A stretch of 64,000 bases of DNA from Tubulanus polymorphus (GCF_964204645.1 NC_134032.1:5391175-5455174), one strand, 5' to 3'. Positions 43,081 to 53,900 are shown, numbered from the stretch's first letter. A program made the numbers and translations. The notes: generated from the sequence alone by a model not told the origin.

Positions 43081-43426
43081 CCCTAATGATAATAATAATC
43101 AGCAGGAATACAATAGGGTTTCTGCGAAGGCAGCAGAAACCCTAATAATAATCAGCAAGAATACAATAGGGTTTCTGCGAAGGCAGCAGAAACCCTAATA
43201 ATAATAATAATCAGCAGGAATACAATAGGGTTTCTGCGAAGGCAGCAGAAACCCTAATAATAATCAGCAGGAATACAATAAGGTTTCTGCGAAGGCAGCA
43301 GAAACCCTAATAATAATCAGCAGGAATACAATAGGGTTTCTGCGAAGGCAGCAGAAACCCTAATAATAATAATAATAATAATCAGCAGGAATACAATAGG
43401 GTTTCTGCGAAGGCAGCAGAAACCCT
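43041..43426. repeat. Minisatellite of seven hairpin units
   Basis: Seven copies of a 44-bp core (CAGCAGGAATACAATA then AGGGTTTCTGC-GAAGGCA-GCAGAAACCCT), separated by variable (TAA)n. Each unit holds an 11-bp perfect stem with a 7-base loop; unit 1 has T for A in the loop side and unit 5 one G-to-A change in the stem. Confidence 0.95.
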
Positions 43427-43443
43427 AATAAGAAGAAACACGC

Positions 43444-43496
43444 GAATCTCAATAGGACGTTTCGATCTCACCCTAGAGATCATCGTCAGGTGTGAC
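43444..43496 (-). other. Hammerhead-ribozyme-like core
   Basis: Minus strand: CTGACGA, T, GATCTC-TAGGGT-GAGATC (6-bp stem), GAAAC. This is the CUGANGA / stem II / GAAA arrangement of hammerhead ribozymes, with one extra base before stem II. The same layout occurs at 58549-58575. Stems I and III could not be established, so activity is doubtful. Confidence 0.35.
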
Positions 43497-44028
43497 AATC
43501 TGTAAATAATACATAACATTCTCTGAAAGGTAAATAACGTACTCAGTGCGATAGTACGGCCTGTCGGTGGGTCAAACTCGAGCGAGATGCAGATGGTGAA
43601 CAGCGCACCACACAGCTTAAAATATAATCGTTGAACTGATACAGATAAAAATAGACTGTCGAGGAAAGTCTCAGTCTTATCACCTCACTTCCCACAGGTC
43701 CTTATTTTCACAGTTAATGAGGGTATCGGCTTACATAGTAAGTGCTTATACACACACATATTTTACTACTGTTTGACTGAGTAGAATCAGGGAAGTAATG
43801 AGATTACACTTCCTGGTAGGATCACGAGAACAGACCATCGAAACACATCAACGCAATACTAGCGACAAAATCAAGATATCTTTCATTTTAATCGTTACAA
43901 TGAATAAGACATTGAATCAACAAATTAATGATGACAATTTAATAGTTTTGATTTGATTTATCAAATTCATCTATTATCAAATGATTCATTTATCATTAGA
44001 ATTATATAAACGATTTTATTCTGAGTAT

Positions 44029-44160
44029 ATAGGAATAGGTTCTTTCAAGCCAAAGGTCGAAAGGTCGAGCCCGTAAAAAATAAAAATAAAATCTCGAATT
44101 TATTTTTATTTTTTACTCACTTGCCCTTTCAACCTTTGACTTGAAAGAACCTATTCCTAT
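44029..44160. repeat. Fold-back palindrome P1 (132 bp)
   Basis: Arms ATAGGAATAGGTTCTTTCAA and complement, with AAAGGTCGAAAGGTCGAGC/AACCTTTGACTTG inside. Shares the 'AAAGGTYGAAAGG' block with palindromes P2-P6, and CCCTATTACT follows just outside (44166-44175). Confidence 0.85.
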
Positions 44161-44214
44161 AACCTCCCTATTACTCTATCCAATCACAAGTCTTATAATT
44201 TACAAGTCTCAACG

Positions 44215-44400
44215 CGCTGAGTATTGCGTAATATATGTTGATTCTAGATGGTTCTAGAAAACTACACTAACCAATAACAAACCTCATAATTTACAAGTCT
44301 CAACACGCTGGAGATTCACCATTCTAGATGGTTCTAGAAAACTACACTAGCCAACCACAGTTGAGTATTACACTAGCCAATCACAGTTGAGTATTCCCAT
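44215..44400. repeat. Short direct repeats with TTCTAGAA motifs
   Basis: ATTCTAGATGGTTCTAGAAA occurs twice (44243, 44320) along with ACAAGTCTCAACRCGCTG twice and ACTAGCCAAYCACAGTTGAG twice. TTCTAGAA is a two-unit heat-shock-element-like palindrome. Confidence 0.75.
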
Positions 44401-45019
44401 CCAATTGATATCAATCCTACCGAGTATAACTTAATGTTGGTTAAACAATTTTAAGTTTTATGAATGAAAAACTAACCCGATTCTGTTTATTAATATGATA
44501 TTCAAGTCTTTTGGCTTGACTTACCGTGTGATCGCGTCTTGATAAAAAACAAGTGACCTGTGATGAAATTTGCAGAATCGACGAAGCTTCTTCGGAAAAG
44601 TTTCTAGCTATCGTATCAACTGTGGCCACGAGGACTATGACCCCTAGCAACTTGAGGTGGTGTTCGAATCCGCAATAAATGCAAAACATAAATTTGCTAT
44701 TGAGATGGAAGAACGATCCAACTAATAAAACTAAATACGACGTAATTATTGACGGTTTTACTCGTAGTTATGTTGCTCCGCTCGAATTTTCGCCAAAGTA
44801 AGTGACCATTGTGCCAGTTCGATAAAATATTAGACAAACAGGTAACAAAATAACATTCTAATCCGCGAACGACGAATTCACCAACGTGCTTTAAAACGAT
44901 AAATAATTTCACTATAGCGGTAAAAATGCCCCGTCATTAAATTTTATTCATCAGCATATTCAACTGCCGTGATTTGGTAATTCAGCGAAAGTTCAAAGGC
45001 CACACCAGTTTCACACAGT

Positions 45020-45215
45020 ACCATAATGACGATTCAAAAAAACTTTTTTCATATATCTTTGAAATCATTTTGATCATATTATTTTTCTTAGTTATATTTA
45101 ACTGATTCCATGGATGTATTTTCATAAAAATTCCTTCAGTAATGACGGATTTGAACATAAAATCTGTATTTTCAATATATTCAATTTTTGTTCAATTTCG
45201 ATGAAATTTTGACAC
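45020..45215. repeat. Old dispersed repeat, copy 2 of 30895-31135
   Basis: See 30895-31135. Confidence 0.6.
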
Positions 45216-45920
45216 AACATTGCTGATAAGGAGCTTAGGTGGTATTGAAATATTCAGTTTTATACAATTTTGAGATAAAAAGTTTTCTGACCCCCGAAGT
45301 ATGCACTAGAGAGCTGCACTTGTTTGGTTTATGGTTTTATGACTCTAGGTAACTGTGTGAAGTTTGTTGCATCGCTTGTGTCCCGGTACTAGTAGAGTAT
45401 TTCCAGGCAGTTCGCGCGAGCTACCGTATGTAGGCCAGCTCTCGGTGACCTTTCTCTCCCTGCAACCAGTAAATTTCACGTCATTGATAAGGATATAGCT
45501 GAGTCGAAAAGGCGATGAAATCACCAATAAGATTTCAACTCTTCTATTTCTTCAAGATTTCCATCTTAATGTAGCAAAAACCGGGAATTCATTCATCTGT
45601 TAAGTTATGGTTCTGTCAGTGCAAAAATAGCCCATTTCGAGTACTGAAAGTACTGAATTAATCATTCCAACTTACATATTTTTCCAGGATCTTTTAGAAT
45701 AGTGTAGGTTGGAGCATTGGAAACATAAATCAACTCGTGAGCTTTAATAGGAAAATCCCGCTGATTTTTTTTCTGAGCGAGGGAAGTTTTCGGGATAGAT
45801 TTTTGTAGTGCAAATGATAATCTATCTGAAAACAAATTACATACACAGATAGCCCAAAATCTTCTTATTTGAATAAAGCAAGAATTAAGAGAATCGGATG
45901 AAGACGCGCTCTGCAGCGCA

Positions 45921-46274
45921 CTATACATTGACCCGCGCCGTACTATCACTGAGTAGGTGTATAAATAATGTTTTATCTGAATTTTCATTATTAAAAAGTG
46001 ATTGTATTTCATCTGTAATCATTAAATATTTATCTATTTCATCAAATGTTGTGAATTTTGGAATTATTGCATTGAATAAGATTTTATCTTTTTCATTCGA
46101 TAACTCTATCATTAGATAATAATTTTTAAACTTTAATTCAGTTATATTATTCACTTGAAAACGAAAACGAGCAGTTTTAATCAAATCTTGAATAGGAATA
46201 AAATGTTTAATTGTAAAATATTTTTCTAATTGATGTAAATCAATATCTTTAAAATGTAGAATCTGCTCATTCAT
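45921..46274 (-). CDS. Unidentified Polinton-cluster protein, copy 1 (N-terminal ~100 aa plus junction)
   Basis: Starts at ATAAATG (46274): MNEQILHFKDIDLHQLEKYF, then KHFIPIQDLIKTARFRFQVN and FNAIIPKFTTFDEIDKYLMI. The last residues (SDSTARVNV) look like foreign sequence past a breakpoint near 45960, so the gene is probably 3'-truncated. Identical copy at 51062-51415. It reads away from palindrome P2. No domain recognised. Confidence 0.55.
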   Translation of the reverse strand: MNEQILHFKDIDLHQLEKYFTIKHFIPIQDLIKTARFRFQVNNITELKFKNYYLMIELSNEKDKILFNAIIPKFTTFDEIDKYLMITDEIQSLFNNENSDKTLFIHLLSDSTARVNV

Positions 46275-46452
46275 TTATTAGTAATTTCTTTATTAAATTT
46301 TTATTTTCTTCAACTCGTTAATTACTCGTTACTTTTTATATTCTTTTAATTCTACCATTTATTTTACATATTCTTTTATTCGAAATCTATATAATTGATT
46401 TTCATATATATGATATTCATTTATATAATATTCATTCATATGAAATTATTAG

Positions 46453-46548
46453 AGTAATAGGGTAAGTCTTGTTTCAGATTAAAGGTTGAAAGGTTGAGTG
46501 AGCTCGACCTTTCGACCTTTGATCCGAAACAAGACTTACCCTATTACT
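46453..46548. repeat. Fold-back palindrome P2, Polinton-type ends
   Basis: AGTAATAGGGTAAGTCTTGT ... ACAAGACTTACCCTATTACT with AAAGGTTGAAAGG/CCTTTCGACCTTT inside and a short GAGCTC centre. The outer nonamer equals the Polinton terminus AGTAATAGG. No matching target duplication. Confidence 0.92.
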
Positions 46549-46619
46549 ATTGCGTAAGCAGTAGAGAGAAAATAAAGAAAAGCTTGATCATACCAGATAG
46601 AAGTGTTAGTAGTTAATAT

Positions 46620-47870
46620 CTACAAAAGGACGTGGCAGCGAAAGGAACCAGTTACATTGAAGATCCAGGAAGAAAGACACTCTAAATATTTGGATGGATA
46701 TATGAAAGCTGTGGGTACTGGAGTTTGTAATGGGTAGTGTAGTGTGATCTGTGTGCATTTGTGGCCAGCACACAGATCACATTGTTCAATGGGGTTTGGT
46801 CCAGGACTCGCGAGATTTTCAACAACACGGAAGTAACGTGTAATAAATGATGACTTGAATTGCATGATTACCTACCACCCCTCATTATTGTTGGAAAACT
46901 AAACGTTCCGCACTGACTAAAAATTGGTATAACATTTTAGAAATGGCCAGAATTTTAACTTAGGTTCTATCTCATTTTTATTTTACAATTGCGATTGGTA
47001 TAATTTTTTTTTAAACGGCCGTTAAGGCTTCATGTTTCGTCTGCAATTCACTGCAAATAGTTACGCAACTACGCACATTTCAGTGTTTTTGGCAGCTGTA
47101 CACTCAATCGGCACCGTTCGTGACTAGCTTCACTGCGGAATTATCATTATTTAACATCGCCATATCACATCATCAACTTATATTGTGCCTTAAAACCCTA
47201 ACAGTCGAAATAATTGAAATGCACACACGATTTCTATCATTGAAAATTGAGAGAGTGGCCATGTTTGTGTTTGCTGCTTCGCGTAAATCCCGCACGGTGG
47301 CGGAACCGCGCGGAGTGGGGCCGATACGTCCAGCGGCACGGCATTTAGTGAGAAGAACGAGGTAACATAACAGTGGTGGTGTTAGTCCCATTACAAGTGG
47401 TGGAAATCGTAGGACCTAGGAGCACAGGTCCCTGGTAAGACTCGTGGAGGTGCGGGGTTTTAGTAATTTGGAATATCTCCCTCTGCGATATATTGTTTTA
47501 TTTTGCCTACATGTAGACGTTTTATTTCACACACCGTTTTTAGAACTTTCTGGGAGCAGACGTGTTTGGGAAGTCTCTTCCCCTTCCATTTTCCCTAGGA
47601 GTTTTTATATCAATCGCTTACTGGTGAATTAAAACTTAAATACTAGGGTACTAAGTATTTGTATTTAACGGTGCAGCCAGTCAATAACATTTCGGGTTTT
47701 TGGAACGTTGCCTCCACTGGTTTACCAGCGGTGCGGTAATTGTATTTCTTATTATATTTCTCTTTCCCCGTTATTCTTTTCTTCTCCCGTTATAGCTTTT
47801 CGATGGTTTGTCGTTCATTTAGTTACGAAACTCTCAGTGTGTGCGACTTGAAACCGGAGCTACTAGTGTT
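46620..47870. other. No gene recognised; probably degraded retroelement DNA
   Basis: Lies downstream (minus) of a decayed Gypsy RT. ORFs here have no family match I can name. A (GTGGTGG)-rich patch at 47373-47412 might be a retroelement primer region, but this is weak. Confidence 0.3.
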
Positions 47871-47879
47871 TTCGTTTTG

Positions 47880-48983
47880 TTATTTCGGGCATCCAGTGAA
47901 CCGCTCAGCTACTGTCACAATACCTTGCAAGTGTATTAAATGCTCTTCAAACGTTTGTGAGTATACTATAAGATCATCGAGAAATGCAAGTGCATGTCGT
48001 AGATTTGCATTGCTAAGACACTTTTCTATCAGCCCCTGGAAAGTTGCTGTGCATTCGTGAGTCCTTGCGAATGTATCGGTATGAAGCGAACGGGCACACA
48101 AAACTGGTTTTATCTCGATCTTCCTCTCTAAAAGGCCGATTTGGTAAAACCCACTCTACAAATCCATCGTAGAATATCACTGATAGCCAGAGAGACGGGG
48201 GAATGCTTCCTCTATACGAGGCAACTGATACTAATCTCTAATAGTTAATTTGTTAAGTTTTCGAAGATCTCCCAGTAAGTCGTAACTCGCCGTTCTTTTT
48301 CCTTATCAGAAGATTGCGCTAGCATAAGGGCTGCAAGATTTTCCAATTATTTTAGCGTCAATTAATTGTTGCAGGTGTTGGCGTCAGTCTTCTAAATCAG
48401 AATAGGGTACCGGCCGGCTACTGTCACGAAAGGGTCCGTCAGGTTTTTATTCGATCTTGTGTCCTAATGCATCTGTCAATGCAAAATCAAGGTCGTATTG
48501 AGAGAAAATGTCTTTATTCCTCATCAATAGGGTCTAGCATCTCGCTTTCTGGGCTCCCGTGAGCGAAGTATCGAATTCAAAACCTGAAAACAGAGGTTCA
48601 TCCTCAGATGTCTCACTTTCGTCATTTGCGTGGTCACTGATTGAACAGGTGTCGAGTCCATGCTACGACCATCGCGACCGATCGGCCGTATCCACTGGTA
48701 AAAATAGGTCCGCGATATGCGCGTTTGATTATACGAAGACTGATTTATCAGAATAGTTTGCAACCGGAACCTTCATCCTACATTTACCATGACCAGAGGC
48801 CGTTACTAATTTACTATGAACCTGTACCCCACCAGGAAGACCACAGTCTTCATATACCGTATCTATCAGTGCAGGGTTACTAGATCTGACTGGGAATGAG
48901 CTTGCCATGCAGTCAATTTCTACTACTTTACCAGGCTTAACCTCTAATGGCCGGTTGTTGATAGTAAACAGTTTTCCCACCAT
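47880..48983 (-). pseudogene. Degraded Gypsy pol (protease-RT linker and RT)
   Basis: The minus strand from 48983: MVGKLFTINNRPLEVKPGKV, VQVHSKLVTASGHGKCRMKV (linker between protease and RT), then many frame changes. SPYASAIF, LLGDLRKLNKLTIRD, YQLPRIEEAFPRLSGYQ and CTATFQGLIEKCLSNANLRH then ALAFLDDLIVYSQTFEEHLI are RT motifs, with motif C LDD. This is a second, much older Gypsy lineage than the one at 31.5 kb. Confidence 0.75.
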
Positions 48984-49370
48984 TGCATTACATGGGGTAC
49001 GAACCTCGAATCGATGTCAGAAACTGACGGAACATTCTATTTACTTTATGTACTTTACTTTCGATGCTTGAACCCTTAGAAAACCTTTTTTTGTTTATCT
49101 GATGTAACGCAGTACTCTTCTCTTCGGAGAACACCCGTCTTATGGTATTCGTACCAATTAAAATTGGAAGCTGCCGCTCATTGTGTGTCTGGGTACACTA
49201 GGAAAGAAGCGTTTATCTCATTTCCTGGACCGCTCAAACAGTGAATCTGAATCTAAGCTTCTATATACCCCAAATAAGGAACCGAAGTACTTAAATAATA
49301 GAAAGTTTGGATACATGTATTTCTCAGTAATTTTTGGTAGTTCTAAATAAGACAACTACAAACCCAAGAT

Positions 49371-49446
49371 CCTGTAATTTGACGAAGAGACGATTAAAAT
49401 ATACACAGATTTATTCATTAAAACGAGGTTCATCATAAGGTGCCAT
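49371..49446. repeat. Direct repeat, copy 1 (copy 2 at 49813-49890)
   Basis: CCTGTAATTTGACGAAGAG(CA)GACGATTAAAATATACAC...GGTTCATCATAA in both, 442 bp apart. Possibly remnants of LTR ends of the degraded Gypsy; not proven. Confidence 0.7.
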
Positions 49447-49899
49447 TAATAGTTATGTGATGATATATGAGTATAAACCATATAGATTAAATATATATAA
49501 AACGCGTTTATCTTAATGATTAGTATACTGTCGACTTATTTCATAATACTTAAATGCGAAACTAATATTCTCTGATATCGAGCATATTCTGGCCGTAATT
49601 CTCATTGATAACTTGCCAAAAATGGCGGCCATGTTAACTTTAATTAAAATAGAACATAACTGCTCAAGAACATCAAATCTATTTAAACACATACTATTAC
49701 TCTAGTATAATTGATTAATATAAGTATTATTACCAAATAAAGTACATCTTAGGCCTAGTCAATATTTCCATAATATATGACTTAATAAAATATTATAAAA
49801 TTTATTACACATACCTGTAATTTGACGAAGAGCAGACGATTAAAATATACACAGATTTATTCATTAAAGCGAGGTTCATCATAAAGTGACCTCAGCTGC

Positions 49900-50918
49900 C
49901 CTTCGTCCTCTATTTATACCTCAAAAATACCATAAAAATACCAGCTGATTGGTCTGTTCCGTGACTTTGCGACCCGCCCTCTTAGATGGCCGGTCAGTCG
50001 CCCACGGTAACCAAGGTTTGTATCACCCTTGTTGGTGGCAGGCAATGCCAAACCTGCTAATTATTGGTACGAACTTGTTACATGTAATTACCCATTGTTA
50101 TAAATCATAAATAATTACTCAGAACGACAGATTGTTGATCTCACGAAATGACAAATTCGCTTGTTTGCGATACCCTTGACTGGTCATACCTGCCAGGATG
50201 GTAACAGCTTGCATGAAAATGTTAATACTCAAATAGATTCTGACAATATTTTAGTTAATAAAAAAACACTGAAAATATTGTTTTATAAAACTTATAATAC
50301 TTGAATATAAATACAAAAATTCAGAATCGCAAGATTATGTCGATTATTTTGATACCCATTTCTCAATATCTATTTTAGAGCTTAGCTGTCAAATTAGTAT
50401 TGCTAAAGTACCACCAGCGGTTTCTAACTTCAACACCGTTTCTAATTTTCTAATGGGGTGGCTCGCACGCAAATGACGATTATAAAATGTTTCACTAATC
50501 AACTCACTTGCGACCCGGTATCTATAAGACAACCTGTGTAAACTTCCTCTAAAATACAAAATAAGTCACAAACTTCCCCCAATAGCTGGGACGCAGTACC
50601 CCTGCGATGATCTAGGGCTTTGTTGGAACAGGCCTGTAGTCGCCCAAGTGTACAGACACTCGTTAGTTTCCCGAGTTCTTATTTTCCTAGTTCATAGAAT
50701 TAGGGCGGTTAAAACGAGTGTGCATTGTATTTCCCTGATTCTATTTGTGATTGTATTTCCCTCTGAGAAGCTGGGTCTGGCGTAACAGACTTTATACTAT
50801 CCACTATATAAGGCGTCAGTTTGTCTTTTGAAGGTTTTAGTCTGCGCCTTGAAGGCCGCGACTAAATGAGATGGGCATTCGTCATTTGTAGTACTAGTGA
50901 CATTCCTAATCACTCATT
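49900..50918. other. No feature recognised
   Basis: No supported gene or repeat. Confidence 0.4.
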
Positions 50919-51061
50919 CGAGGGAAGTTTTCGGGATAGATTTTTGTAGTGCAAATGATAATCTATCTGAAAACAAATTACATACACAGATAGCCCAAAA
51001 TCTTCTTATTTGAATAAAGCAAGAATTAAGAGAATCGGATGAAGACGCGCTCTGCAGCGCA

Positions 51062-51415
51062 CTATACATTGACCCGCGCCGTACTATCACTGAGTAGGTG
51101 TATAAATAATGTTTTATCTGAATTTTCATTATTAAAAAGTGATTGTATTTCATCTGTAATCATTAAATATTTATCTATTTCATCAAATGTTGTGAATTTT
51201 GGAATTATTGCATTGAATAAGATTTTATCTTTTTCATTCGATAACTCTATCATTAGATAATAATTTTTAAACTTTAATTCAGTTATATTATTCACTTGAA
51301 AACGAAAACGAGCAGTTTTAATCAAATCTTGAATAGGAATAAAATGTTTAATTGTAAAATATTTTTCTAATTGATGTAAATCAATATCTTTAAAATGTAG
51401 AATCTGCTCATTCAT
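51062..51415 (-). CDS. Unidentified Polinton-cluster protein, copy 2
   Basis: Identical to 45921-46274: start at an ATAAATG module at 51415, same probable breakpoint near 51100 replacing the natural C-terminus. Lies left of palindrome P3 and reads away from it. Confidence 0.55.
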   Translation of the reverse strand: MNEQILHFKDIDLHQLEKYFTIKHFIPIQDLIKTARFRFQVNNITELKFKNYYLMIELSNEKDKILFNAIIPKFTTFDEIDKYLMITDEIQSLFNNENSDKTLFIHLLSDSTARVNV

Positions 51416-51593
51416 TTATTAGTAATTTCTTTATTAAATTTTTATTTTCTTCAACTCGTTAATTACTCGTTACTTTTTATATTCTTTTAATTCTACCATT
51501 TATTTTACATATTCTTTTATTCGAAATCTATATAATTGATTTTCATATATATGATATTCATTTATATAATATTCATTCATATGAAATTATTAG

Positions 51594-51689
51594 AGTAATA
51601 GGGTAAGTCTTGTTTCAGATTAAAGGTTGAAAGGTTGAGTGAGCTCGACCTTTCGACCTTTGATCCGAAACAAGACTTACCCTATTACT
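51594..51689. repeat. Fold-back palindrome P3, Polinton-type ends
   Basis: Identical to P2. Its right end runs into the 3' end of the basic membrane protein gene, whose stop (51677) lies inside the palindrome. Confidence 0.92.
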
Positions 51690-51940
51690 ATTGCGTAAGC
51701 AGTAGAGAGAAAATAAAGAAAAGCTTGATCATACCAGATAGAAGAATTAGATGGATTATTATTTGAATCAATACCACCGTGTGGGTGCTGTACGGCACCA
51801 TCAGATAAAGTCTGTGATTCATTTATATCAGTTAATTTCTTTTTCTTAGCTTTTTTTAATTCTGATGATCTTTTACCTAATTCTCTTGCCCATTTAATTT
51901 GTTTCTCGGATCTAGCCTTTTTCTTAACTCCATCACTCAT
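51677..51940 (-). CDS. Basic single-TM Polinton protein, 3'-end replaced by palindrome
   Basis: Start at AAAATAAATGAGTG. MSDGVKKKARSEKQIKWARE, LGKRSSELKKAKKKK, a Ser/Asn-rich linker, then a C-terminal hydrophobic stretch (FLYFLSTAYAIVIG). Homologue of 15347-15604. It overlaps the end of the 200-aa gene by 8 bases (start-stop overlap), the same gene order as in the 3-17 kb Polinton. The last codons are encoded in palindrome P3, so the natural C-terminus is probably lost. Confidence 0.65.
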   Translation of the reverse strand: MSDGVKKKARSEKQIKWARELGKRSSELKKAKKKKLTDINESQTLSDGAVQHPHGGIDSNNNPSNSSIWYDQAFLYFLSTAYAIVIG

Positions 51941-52535
51941 TTATTTTAGTTAATTTTTGTTCTGATTCATTTTCTGTTTCGACGTTTGGTTGTAGTACAT
52001 CTGTTTCGTTCTTACCTGATTTATATTCCATAGGTTTGATATTCGAAAATGTTATAACTCCAGTAGAAATCAATGTCATAACCGATCCTAATTGAAATGA
52101 AGCATATCCAACCCATTTTTGTAATTCAGTCATAACTAAATAGTCATTTTTCAAATCATTATATAATTTATTTTCATCATCAATTGGTATTAACTGGTTA
52201 CATAATTTTGAATAACATTTGACAATACCATCTGAAATAGAATCATTTATTCTAGCTAATCTTGACTCTTCATAAATCTTAAAATATTTTATTACTTTTT
52301 CTTTATTCATATTATCTAATCCTTGAAAAGTTATTGTTTTACCAATAAACTCTTTAGTTTTTCCACTCGCAATCAATAGTTCTAGATGATGCTTACAATA
52401 TAAATAGTATTCATAATCTATATTGTTATTAACTTGAATAGAATTAGAAACAACTGTATCTTTATTATCACTAATACCCAAATCATCTAATGTTTTTTCA
52501 ATATCAATACTATTCTTATTAGATTTCTTTGACAT
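51933..52535 (-). CDS. 200-aa conserved Polinton protein, intact
   Basis: Starts MSKKSNKNSIDIEKTLDDLG at an ATATAAATG module and runs 200 codons. A helical middle (KHHLELLIASGKTKEFIGKT, VIKYFKIYEESRLARINDSI) leads to a hydrophobic segment (YASFQLGSVMTLISTGVITF), then a polar acidic tail. A truncated paralogue lies at 60608-61045 and a 3' remnant at 15238-15350. Function unknown; conserved next to the basic TM protein in both clusters, which suggests they act together, possibly in the virion. Confidence 0.7.
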   Translation of the reverse strand: MSKKSNKNSIDIEKTLDDLGISDNKDTVVSNSIQVNNNIDYEYYLYCKHHLELLIASGKTKEFIGKTITFQGLDNMNKEKVIKYFKIYEESRLARINDSISDGIVKCYSKLCNQLIPIDDENKLYNDLKNDYLVMTELQKWVGYASFQLGSVMTLISTGVITFSNIKPMEYKSGKNETDVLQPNVETENESEQKLTKINE

Positions 52536-52784
52536 TTATATTAGAGAAATTTAATAAGAATAGTATTATAAGTATTCTTCAAATGATACTAGATAGTTAA
52601 AGCTAAAGAATTCTAGTATTGACTACTGATACTAGCTATTTGAATTTAAAGAATTTCTATTCGGATCTATTCAAAATATAAAGTATTCTCTTTTTGAAAA
52701 GAAAATATTAAAAATATAATAGAATTCGCTAGCTAGTTGAAGTTATTGTTTTTTAAATACTTTTTATTTAAAATCTATTATTCT
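52536..52784. other. AT-rich intergenic region, repeated in part at 61046-61290 and 60349-60460
   Basis: AAAGTATTCTYTTTTGAAAA ... GAATTCRCTAGCTAGTTGAA is shared among the three places, a marker of the duplicated Polinton segments. Confidence 0.8.
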
Positions 52785-53447
52785 TTAACCACTCATTAAA
52801 GACTCAACGTATTGTTCATTATGTGTTGAATTCCAAAATTCAATAAATTTTTTTACTTTTTCCAGTTGATTCAAATATAACTGTAAATCTATTTTATTAG
52901 ATTTGATTTGATTTTCTTTCTTTTCTGAAGGTCTTAAATTTTTCCAACCCCAAATAAGTTTTTTATTGTATTCATCGTTCATGTTAAATTTAGATATTGG
53001 TAATACGTGATCAATATGGTAATAATCCCCATAATTATCTATATTCATTTTATCATCGAATTGAAATATAATCCATGATTTGAGAAATTCATCTGAACAA
53101 CCCAATAAATTAGATAATGTTTCTGAATGTGTTTCTTTGTTGAATAATTGTGTTAATCTAGACCGTAAACATTGTTTCAATCTAAAATTAAGATCTGTTT
53201 GATATCTTTCTCTCATATATTCTGTCATATAATCATTATAAGATTCTCTATTATCTTCTCGATATTGTTTGGTATATAGTTTAATGCAAGTTTTACAGTA
53301 ATATTGAAAACCATCTTTGCTAGTCTTACGCTTACTAAATTCTGTTAATGATTTATCTAATTCACATTTAGAACATTTCTTGTAATATATGTTTATAACG
53401 CCAGTGTTATTTGTAATATTGATAGTTTGTGGTTGTTCTGGTTCCAT
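52785..53447 (-). CDS. HNH endonuclease with N-terminal zinc ribbon, intact (220 aa)
   Basis: Start at TAATAAATGG (53447). Two CxxC pairs (KKCSKCELDKS; YYCKTCIKLY) give a zinc module typical of viral and phage HNH proteins. A basic middle (LNFRLKQCLRSRLTQLFNKE) is followed by the HNH core: YYHIDHVLPISKFN, then IWGWKNLRPSEKKENQIKSN. The C-terminus is a helix (QLEKVKKFIEFWNSTHNEQY). Likely a free-standing homing-type nuclease. Three more copies or fragments lie at 54613-54837, 61347-61562 and 62945-63581. Confidence 0.85.
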   Translation of the reverse strand: MEPEQPQTINITNNTGVINIYYKKCSKCELDKSLTEFSKRKTSKDGFQYYCKTCIKLYTKQYREDNRESYNDYMTEYMRERYQTDLNFRLKQCLRSRLTQLFNKETHSETLSNLLGCSDEFLKSWIIFQFDDKMNIDNYGDYYHIDHVLPISKFNMNDEYNKKLIWGWKNLRPSEKKENQIKSNKIDLQLYLNQLEKVKKFIEFWNSTHNEQYVESLMSG

Positions 53448-53579
53448 TTATTATACATATTTTTTTACTAAATTGGTTAATAATTTTAGAATCCTCTTCC
53501 ATTTCTTCGACCAACGTCATCCTTTTTCATTCCTCGCTGCTTTTGATAAGTTTTTTCGATTCCTTGATATCTAAATAAT

Positions 53580-53900
53580 ACAAGCGGCCGGCCATTTATG
53601 GCCGGTTTTGCTTAATGCGCATGCGTTAATCATAATTATAAATTCATTCTATAAATTCTGTAAAATAGAAACAACACATGCGTTACATGCGTCACATGCG
53701 GCCATTTGTGGCCGGTTTTGATCAATACGCATGCGCTAATCATAATTATATATTCATTATGCAAATTCTGTAAAATAGAAACAACTGAACATAGAAAATT
53801 CAAACGCATTCACGTCCCTCGTCACATGCGTTACATGTGTCACATGCGGCCATTTATGGCCGGTTTTGCTTAATGCGCATGCGTTAAACATAATAGAAAC
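53580..53900. repeat. Tandem repeat, three units with CATGCG and GGCCATTTRTGGCCGG
   Basis: Each unit has (ACATGCGG)CCATTTATGGCCGGTTTTG, then AATRCGCATGCGYTAA and CATAAT, often AATAGAAACAACTGAACAT. Units near 53583, 53697 and 53845. GGCCATTTATGGCC and GCGCATGCGC are themselves palindromic. Confidence 0.85.

Larger units (their letters stand above)
45778..46603. repeat. 826-bp direct repeat, copy 1
   Basis: Repeated at 50919-51744 with a constant offset of 5141 and no indel; the encoded ORFs are identical. It spans a Polinton-cluster gene and palindrome P2 and ends within the sequence of the basic membrane protein gene. Confidence 0.95.
50919..51744. repeat. 826-bp direct repeat, copy 2
   Basis: See 45778-46603. 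On the right this copy continues into the full basic membrane protein gene, so copy 2 is in the original context and copy 1 is the derivative. Confidence 0.95.

Noticed and set aside
43041-43426. CRISPR-like array
   Set aside because: Repeats alternate with TAA microsatellite, not unique spacers, and this is animal DNA; it is a minisatellite.
44441-44912. Possible minus-strand first exon (donor-like ACACG|GTAAGTC near 44527)
   Set aside because: Only a donor-like site and a hydrophobic short frame; no promoter element or homology, so not listed as a gene.
30898-45160. Two homologous open frames on the minus strand (31092-30960 and 45158-45010), about 59 percent identical over 44 codons without gaps
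   Set aside because: Hand comparison shows substitutions spread about equally over the three codon positions, so this is a diverged non-coding repeat rather than a gene under selection.
46453-46548. Palindrome as a rho-independent terminator
   Set aside because: Eukaryotic context, arms far too long, and ends equal to Polinton termini.
47120-47632. ORFs of 60-80 codons on both strands
   Set aside because: No recognisable family; lie in decayed retroelement surroundings and overlap each other on opposite strands.
49371-49890. Paired repeats as LTRs of a complete element
   Set aside because: Only about 75 bp, 442 bp apart, with no coding sequence between; may be LTR debris but not an intact element.
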